Shown: piece by piece, positions 56,371-64,000 of the stretch | How positions within the stretch are numbered: position 1 is the stretch's first letter | Layout of the letters: each line of letters begins with the position of its first letter | DNA from: Lophius americanus | Taxonomy: Eukaryota > Chordata > Actinopteri > Lophiiformes > Lophiidae | Reading direction: 5' to 3' | Length of the DNA stretch: 64,000 nucleotides | Assembly (NCBI GenBank): GCA_037951165.1 | Contig: JBBDHG010000127.1 | Location: 2,861,001 to 2,925,000 of the forward strand | Translations under genes and position numbers: made by a program | The notes under the pieces: generated by a model | The model's database searches: none | Told to the model about the DNA's origin: nothing | The model's input: the letters and a program-made list of their open reading frames with translations, nothing else

Positions 56371-59300
56371 CCCAACAACTTTAGCAGCTGTATAAAAGTG
56401 GAGGTCAGAGCGATAAGGATTAACTATCCTCTGCTTCAATTTGAATGTTTTCAAACATAACAGACGTAAGGGGGCCGTCATGTTTCTTCAATATTCTCTA
56501 GCATCTGTTTCTATGGTTTTAAAATATTTATTCACTAGATTGTTCCCTGTCCCGTCATTTAACAACAGAATAAATCACCAATCAAGTACGTTATTTTTGA
56601 AATCAGGAGGTAAAAAGCAGCTGAATTACTCTTATGTTTGAAGGTGAAATCGTGAAAGCTCAGCCTTTGATCTCAGTGTCAGTGTCTGATGTCAAGCGAG
56701 TGGGGGTGCCTGAATTCAGGGAGTCCACCCTGCTGCCAGCTCTCTCCTTTCTACCGTGTAGCACTACGGGACTTTCCCACTGCACACCTTGAACATCAAC
56801 GCGTTTCTGTCGTCGATTAATGACAGTATCCCTGAGTGTATTATAACCTGCTTGCACATTGACATCCCCTGTCCACGGGGCAAACACGTGCAAGCCTATC
56901 GCAACATGAAAAAGGATGCTGTAGCTTGTTTTTGGAAAGGCAACTCTTACTGCTTGTCTTGCTAAACATTTTTATAGAAAAGTTAACTAGTGTGAAAATG
57001 ATGGATGGGGCATGTTTGATTCATCCTGTACCATTTTTCCCATTTACAGAGTGTGTTGCAACAAATATTTGTCTGTGGCTTTGATCTACAGCTTTTCTTC
57101 AAACTGCAGTACCTTCAAAAAGTCGCAGACTTTGTGAAAGTCTGACCCCCTCAGCCCCTCTTTTTTTGTTGACATTTTTAAGGTCATCTCTCCATACTCT
57201 GAATTTTGATACCTGATGCCCTGAAGTGTTTTTGGAGTCTGCCTGACCCTGAGACGGATGCTTTTGTCCCCCTACTCTATCTCATCCAGATGGTCTGCAG
57301 CTCCTGGCTGACAAAACTTAAACCCCTCATCCTCACCCACTCTGGGAGGGCCGTCTATAGCACTTAATGGACACTCCCGGACTTTCGTCACCTCCTCAGC
57401 TTTAAAGGTCTCTTCAGGAAACCCAATCAAGAGTGTGTATTTGTGTGTGTGTGTTTGTGGCATGGCTTCACAGCAGGTGTGGAAGTCAGTGATCTTCTGT
57501 GTCTATCTTCGCAGTCCAGTCAAACAGCACAGGTGTTCCCACAGCACTCAAGATCTCATACTCTGATCTCAGGCCTGCCGATTGTATGCTGAGGAGGAGG
57601 AGGAGGAGGAGGGTGGAAATATAGCTGGCTTTGTTGTTTGCCCCCAACTATCAGAGAGCATAATTTCTATATTTAGTAGGCTGCACTGGAGAAGACAGGG
57701 GAGGTGCCGAGAAGCTCACCTGTTGCTCTAAAGCCATGGCCACTTCTAAGAGTGTGTTTGCACAGGGATGGTGTCTGCAGCTTTCTGTCATTTGAATCCT
57801 GCAAACTATTGATTTCAGGCTCTTCGTTGTTTGTTTATTCCTTAGTAAATTGCCGTGCGCACAAATTATGAGCTGCATGTGTGTTTATAGGGATTACAGC
57901 CAAAGTTTAAGTATAGCGTTATCCCCTCAATACTTTTGGGTTTCGATCCAGATCCAGAGAGAGAACCACGGTGGAAGGATTTGCAGCCAGTGTTCCCAAA
58001 TAACACCCACCCATCCTTCTTATGCATGTATCATGGCATTAAAAAAAAAAATCATTTTTAGTGTCATAGCGAAGAGGAGCTCTAGGTCTGCCTTCTGCAA
58101 GCGGCAATTAGACCAGCATACATGATTTACTGACACTCCACATTGCAAGCTGTCAGCTCCAGTGAAAAATATGTTCCTCTGTTTGCATCTCCATGGAGAC
58201 ATTGGTAGGAAACAACAGAGTTTAGGTGTTGTGGGAACAAAACGAAGAAGAATCAGGACGCTTTCATTTCTGCCGAGTGCAGGCAGACAGCAAACAAAAA
58301 TGCGGTTCTTTGGAGGTCCTGTCACTGACTGACAGTTTTGTTTTACTTAAGGGATCTGAGCACAGAATACCTGGAGGATGATGAAGGCTGAAGAAACTGC
58401 GCGCGTACAACAACAAACAACTGCCATCTGCCGCATATACTGCAGCAGGCAGATATAGGCAGGTCAACAACAGGGAAATGGGATATACAAGTCTTATGAT
58501 ATACCTTAACATAGACTTATCTAGATTATAGGGCTGTGATGACGTTTTACTTACGTGAACACGTTTTTTATCCTCTTTTAGTGAATTTCTGCACAGTAAC
58601 TTAACTACCTATGTTTTTCTGAATAGTAAACTTTTAATTTTAACACCAGGAATTGATAGGACATGACAATATAACCTATCCAGGTATAAACTATATGTGA
58701 TTAAAGTGCTGGTTGATGTATTCCACTTAATTAAAGAGTTGAGCTATTTAAAGTATAATTTACTCGATACATAGGAGAAACACTATTGACTTTTTACTTG
58801 AGTACAATGATTTAATTACTACTACTACAATGATTTTAATGATATAAGAATAAATTACCTAAAGGTGTATAAAGAAGCTTTATATTACTCCACTTCAGTT
58901 ACCTAGAATATTGAAATGCTGATTAAATGTAAACATTTTAAAGTTGTTTTTGCAAAGGTGTGAACATCATTAATTAGAATCTACTTGGTGTCAAGTGGAA
59001 CCAAAACAAGCAGCTGGAAGATACTAAATGGGTAATATCAAAACCTTGAAGGAGCCAATCTGGTGAATGAAACTTTTTGTGACAACACACGTTTTCAAAA
59101 TTTGAAATACATGATGTTTACTAGTAGCAACATCTCTAAATATTGTTCCAATGTCCCTTTGGCTGAAGTAAACCCCAGCTGCTGCACCCTCCTCACCCCT
59201 CACATCTGCTGACCAAACCAGTGTGTGCAAAGCTGTGTCACCACTTCCTCTGGCCCATGAGTCCACATTACAGAGTCACAAATTAGGACTTGACATTTGG

Positions 59301-59420
59301 GTGCTATAATTGCCCCTGAAAGGCATGAGGCATCAATTAGGCTCTCAGCACCATGACAGGTTATCCCTACAGGACATAATCACCCTGCTGGACTGCTTGT
59401 CTGGACTGCCCCGCCAGGGC
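56371..59420. other. intergenic region after fgf20
   Basis: No gene is recognised. A (GGA)n-like run is at 57585-57612. The remaining ORFs are short and without recognisable family. Confidence 0.4.
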
Positions 59421-59422
59421 AC

Positions 59423-59424
59423 AA

Positions 59425-59500
<76 letters not shown>
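59423..59500. repeat. (CA)n microsatellite, about 76 bp
   Basis: CA dinucleotides with one AAA interruption near 59450. Confidence 0.97.
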
Positions 59501-59502
<2 letters not shown>

Positions 59503-60620
59503 ACAGTTTCCTATTGCCATGCAGCTCAGTATCCTCATAGAATTGTGGCGTCCCAAACTCACATGTTATATCTATATATAATTAATAAATAAAACATTTA
59601 AAAGTGAAATAAGTGAAAATATTGTGACATTCTTTTGGAATTTAACTATTGGTGGGAAATGTTTCCTTTGTGACACAAATGTGGGTGTTGTGCACTGGCA
59701 GCAGGGTCTTAGGTTGTCGCAGGACTAATAACAGCCTAGATCCCTTTGATTTGCCGACGATGGTGCCGCCTCACAGTTTTTTTCTCCCAAGAGACCCGGG
59801 GATCTTTAGGGTCAGAAAAAAGGTCAATTAGTTCATTTCCATAGCTTCTACTTTAAACATTCATGTAGTCTTTGGAAGCAATTCAATCAGCAGTGAAAAC
59901 ACAGGTTAGCACAAAAAACACGATGGACTTTTCCCACAAAGAAACACAATATAACCGAGTTGAGATCCAAAACATTTAGATATATCAGCATATATATATG
60001 TTGTGATTTTTACGTTATGAGCAAAAAATGTAAATGATGACAATATGTCATGTTCTTTTTGACATCATTTTTATTTCAGTAAATGACAGACATATTTAAA
60101 AAGTTAGTGCGCCATATGGTAGTTTCATGAAAGAACTAAGAACTAAAAAATTCCTTTCAGGAAATGAAGAAAACTAATTAACCCTTTAATTTAATCGATG
60201 ATTTGGATCCCCAGTCTGAGAAAGTGAAGTAAAAAGAACACATTTCATTGAATATTTAGTCCTGAAGGTAATCTGTTGAAAGGAGGGGAAATTAATAAGT
60301 GTAAGGCAACTTTGACAAGGGCATAATTCTGATGACTAGACGAATGGGCCAGAGCATCTCCAGAACCACAGGTCTTAATGGGTGTTCCCAGTCGGCAGCA
60401 GTTAGTGGTATAAATTAGAACAACTGGAATCCAGTGGCCGGGCCATGGGCATGCGAGGCTCAATGAAGCTCATGAGGAGGGAAGGCGGGTCCGTGTTTTC
60501 CTGTCCCACAGAAGAGCTGCTCTGGTAAAACTGCTGAAAAACCTGATTTTGTTTCGTCTACATAAACAGATGCATATTTAGTCAAAACTATGAAGTCATC
60601 ATGACCTCCTAATTTTTTCT
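59501..60620. other. intergenic, nothing recognised
   Basis: No gene or named repeat. Confidence 0.35.
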
Positions 60621-60644
60621 GACAAATTTATTTCTAGGTTTGCA

Positions 60645-61345
60645 TTTTGCTAGTGTCCTTGTTTCTACGGGTAGCAGGATGTGGTACCTGCCCCCCATTG
60701 AAGTTGCTGCGTTTCCCGGCGCAGTCTCAAGAGCATTGAGGAGATACGGGATATGGGCTGCTACCCGCGACGAGTTAGAGAGGGCTGTAGAAGGACAACA
60801 ATCCAGCAACATGACCGGTATCTGGTGTGATGTTTCTTACTAAACTGTCAGAAACAGTCTCAATGAGGGTGGAAGGAGGGCCTGACATCCTATAGTGGAG
60901 CCTGTGCTCGCAGACCAACACCGTTCCCCTAGATTGGCTTTCACCATGGAACAGCAGAATTGGGCAGGTTTGCCATTGGTGCCACGTTCTGATCACAGAC
61001 AAGAGCAGGTTTTCGGCGAGTTCATGTGACACATGTGAAAATGTCTGGAGATGCCATGGTGAACGTTTGGATGCCATAAACATTATCCAGTATGAGCGGT
61101 TTTGTGGGTCAGTGGTTGATCCTTGGAGCGTCTCACAGATCTCCACGTGTTAGCCAACGGTATCCTGACTGCTATAATGAACCAGGATGAAATCCTCAAA
61201 CCCATTGTCAGACCAAACATTGGTGCAGTGACCCCAGGTTCCTCCAGGTACAGGACAATGCCCGGCCTCATGTGATCAGAGTGTGTATGAGGTCCTGGAT
61301 GATGAAGGTATTGATGCCATTGACAGACCCTCATGTGCTCGTCAA
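60645..61345 (+). mobile_element. decayed Tc1-like transposon, plus strand
   Basis: It begins with GTAGCAGGATGTGGTACCTG and has GAGGATGAGG-type helix-turn-helix remnants, then AGCCTGTGCTCGCAGACCAA, TCACAGACAAGAGCAGGTTT (the first catalytic Asp block) and CAGGACAATGCCCGGCCTCA (the second, Q-D-N-A-R-P-H). Frames are broken many times. The part after TGATGCCATTGACAGACCCTC is lost. It is the same family as the minus-strand relic at 15.8-16.5 kb. Confidence 0.75.
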
Positions 61346-64000
61346 AAATTCGCAATCACGATAAATGTTACACCAATGATCAAAAATAATCGCAGAAAAG
61401 ATTCCCTAAATTTAGGATTAGTAGTGAAAATTATGCAAGGACAATAAGCCCTAGTCTCTTCAACAACAGATGAGCTCACATTGGGAAGTCAGGCTTTCAC
61501 AGGAGTACAAATGTCTTGAGAGGTCATGGTAAGTGTAGTTCTTTACTCTGACCATAAGAGCTGCAAACGCTAAAGTTAAGTGTGGTAATGCTTGCTGCCT
61601 GTTAAAGAAGACGAGAGAGGAAGCCTGTACTCTCTCTGTGTCCTGGTGAAAGTGGAAATGTGCTTTGTTGTGCCCCAGTCAGGCGGAAAATTGCAAATCC
61701 ATTTGTCATTGTGTGCCAAGATGCAGAGGTCAGTCAATGGATTCCTTCATGACAAGCTTACGGAATCAAATGTTTTTCCACGGCCTCACCCTTTCACACC
61801 TGCACCTCCAGGAAAAATAACAAAACAGAGGGGAGAAAAAAAGAAGGAGGGCTTAGAGCGAGCAACTTAAAGACAGGGGGGAGAAAAACGATATGCTAGA
61901 ACAATTTACCTTGAAACTTTGCATGATTATTGTCCATTTCAGCTCAGTTGAACCCACTATACATTTGACTCACAGTGGCAGATGAAATGCCAGTTGTTGG
62001 CCTGCGTCCAAACCTAGAGAATACCACTAATTATTCCTTCCTCTGACCACAAAACCTTCTCACAGGCTCTCAAGGATGTTATTTGTAAACCTCTCTTTCA
62101 TAACAGTAACTGCTTGATTTAATGGAAATACTGAACACAATTTTTCCGTAGCTTGATTGACTGCCTAATCCTGAAGAGTTGTCACAAGTCTGCAGCGCTC
62201 ACTCTCTCAGATCTGATGCACACAAAACATCAAAGCCAATGAAACTTATTCAGATCTCATATTAGTTATTTTAATCATTTGGGCATCTCTCAGTCCTCCC
62301 TCTAAACAAATTAGGAAATTGCGTTGCACCGATCGATTGATTAAAGTCAGCATCAAAGACAAATAAGAGTTTTAACTACTTGAGATCAGCAAACTGTGAA
62401 GCCTGAAGGGATAGGAATAATTTGTCTCATTGAATGGTATTTTATCAAATGCAAGCTTGCCGGAATTGGCTATGCTACAATAGTTGTTGGATCAACATCA
62501 AAGGCCTGTTCCACCCATACCTCTTTGCACCCGACCCCAACACCTATCCCTTCAGGTGTTGAGCCCACAGGGCGGTAGCTTCATGAAGCCTCCAGGACGA
62601 TGGCATCATGTTAGGAGGGGTTGTACAGTTGTACAATCCCTCCTCAAATTAAATGTTGAAGTTATGTCTGAAAAACTGATTTTCGTTAATCAAAAGCTCC
62701 CCTAGAGGTTAAAATATGATCTATTAGGGTAAAATATGATGTTTAAAAGATAGATCACCTTGAGTCGATACACATGCACCAAATTTGGACCAATGGTTGA
62801 GAAATTATGGATCGAGAACTTTTTTGAGATAATGGTCCCCTAGTTTCAGAAAATCGACCTTTCCCAAAATCAATTCAGGTCTTCCTCACGCTGAAGTCTA
62901 TGCGGGTAAACAGTTAAACTTGAAAATGATCCGTGAAATAGTTTTTGAGTTATTACGTTAGCACAAAAGTAGCAGCATTGATGGTCATTCTGTAATTTCC
63001 CAGACTTTTTCGGATATACTTTCAGCAGAGGATAAAGTGGTTCCATAATGGTCCGTTCAGTTTCTTACAGACACACTAACTGTAGATAGATTCAGTTGGT
63101 AAAAATAAGTGTATTGCATGCTAAAGTTGCTGATTGACTAAATATTTGTATGAAACTGAAGAGTAATTAAGTGAATTGAAAGGAAAATAAACAAAAAAAT
63201 ATGGCAGCATATCGGAGTCAGTGGTAAAATCCCCATTTTTCTGTCGATTCAGTCTTTCAGGAAGTGGTTACAACTACACTTGAGCATAGTTTGACGGTCA
63301 GCCAGATAGAGCCTGACCTGGACTGGGGCTGATTGTCAACATAGGTTCCCATAGTAACTGAGCTCAATAGATTGAGCTAATCAAGTGAATTTTTGGTAAA
63401 GAAGACTTTTCATCGACCTTTTTATAAGTAATTGAGTCAATTTGTAGTCAGAACTTTCTTTTTACTATGTTTTCAACAGTTGTCGTCGACTAATCTGCAA
63501 ATCAAACAGACAAAAATCATTTTCTATTCCATTCGAGCAGAGTGTGGTTAGTACCTTTGAGCAGGATATCTCCTTTAACAAGATCGCTGCACAGATAGAG
63601 TTTAAACAAGGCTTTGTAAGATAGTGCATTAATCTGTGGCTCTTACATTTTGACTTTGTATAAATCACAGGGCTAAACACGGACAAGCCCCGGCGAGTCA
63701 GGAGGCATGAGTGATCCAAGTGTGCCGCTCGGGTCCCAGTTGTTTCAGAGTGTAAAAAAATATTCTATGCAAAGACAGACAGCCACATCAGAAGAATCAG
63801 TGAATCAATAGACCGTTAGACCCTTATGCTGCAAATTTTACATTCAAAGAACTGCAGACTGTGTGGATTCAAACTGTTCACGCAGTTAACGATGATTGTG
63901 ACCTGAGATCAGATTTAAAATGCACCTTTAAGAGATCTAATATGACTTCCCATAAGCTTGCAATGGGATCTCTGGGAGTGTTAACAGTGCAAAATGTTGT
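61346..64000. other. intergenic, possible unnamed repeat at 62.5 kb
   Basis: A segment near 62480-62600 (CACCCGACCCCAACACCTAT, CAGGTGTTGAGCCCACAGG) resembles a piece of a fish LINE, but too weakly for a call. No gene is recognised to the end of the window. Confidence 0.3.

Overview
The window is vertebrate nuclear DNA, almost certainly from a teleost fish. Its genes are split into short exons with GT-AG introns, the proteins read as close relatives of human ones, and the intergenic and intronic DNA carries fish-type repeats: L2-like and RTE/Rex-like LINE pieces, several decayed Tc1-like transposons, a tRNA-type SINE and long (CA/TG)n microsatellites. I see no prokaryotic gene organisation, CRISPR array, rRNA or intact tRNA gene.

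Four conserved genes could be rebuilt exon by exon with consistent reading phase: cnot7 (+, 6 coding exons, 286 aa), zdhhc2 (-, 12 coding exons, 365 aa), micu3 (-, 14 coding exons, 475 aa) and fgf20 (+, 3 coding exons, 210 aa). The order and relative orientation cnot7> <zdhhc2 <micu3 fgf20> is the mirror image of human 8p22 (FGF20-MICU3-ZDHHC2-CNOT7), so this is an old vertebrate linkage group. The genes are not an operon: they encode a CCR4-NOT deadenylase, a palmitoyltransferase, a mitochondrial calcium-uptake regulator and a secreted growth factor. cnot7 and zdhhc2 are tail to tail, with candidate poly(A) signals about 100 bp apart. micu3 and fgf20 are head to head, with 732 bp between their start codons.

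Layout: 1-747, no gene; 748-3123, an intact spliced pogo/Tigger-type transposase-like gene with a C-terminal zinc finger and a lost third catalytic Asp; 3165-5636, repeats including a truncated LINE; about 6160-12050, cnot7; about 12115-29750, zdhhc2 with many repeat insertions in its introns; 30100-34080, intergenic; about 34080-53351, micu3; 53352-54083, shared upstream region; 54084 to about 56370, fgf20; 56400-64000, intergenic with a CA repeat and a Tc1 relic.

Points most worth a second look are the (CA)n tract that directly abuts the 3' splice site of the last micu3 exon, the D-to-N change in the otherwise intact pogo-like gene, several perfect long hairpins, a roughly 500-bp polypurine tract next to a LINE tail, and a hammerhead-like core on the minus strand near 49.4 kb. 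I did not find a clearly new multi-gene system.
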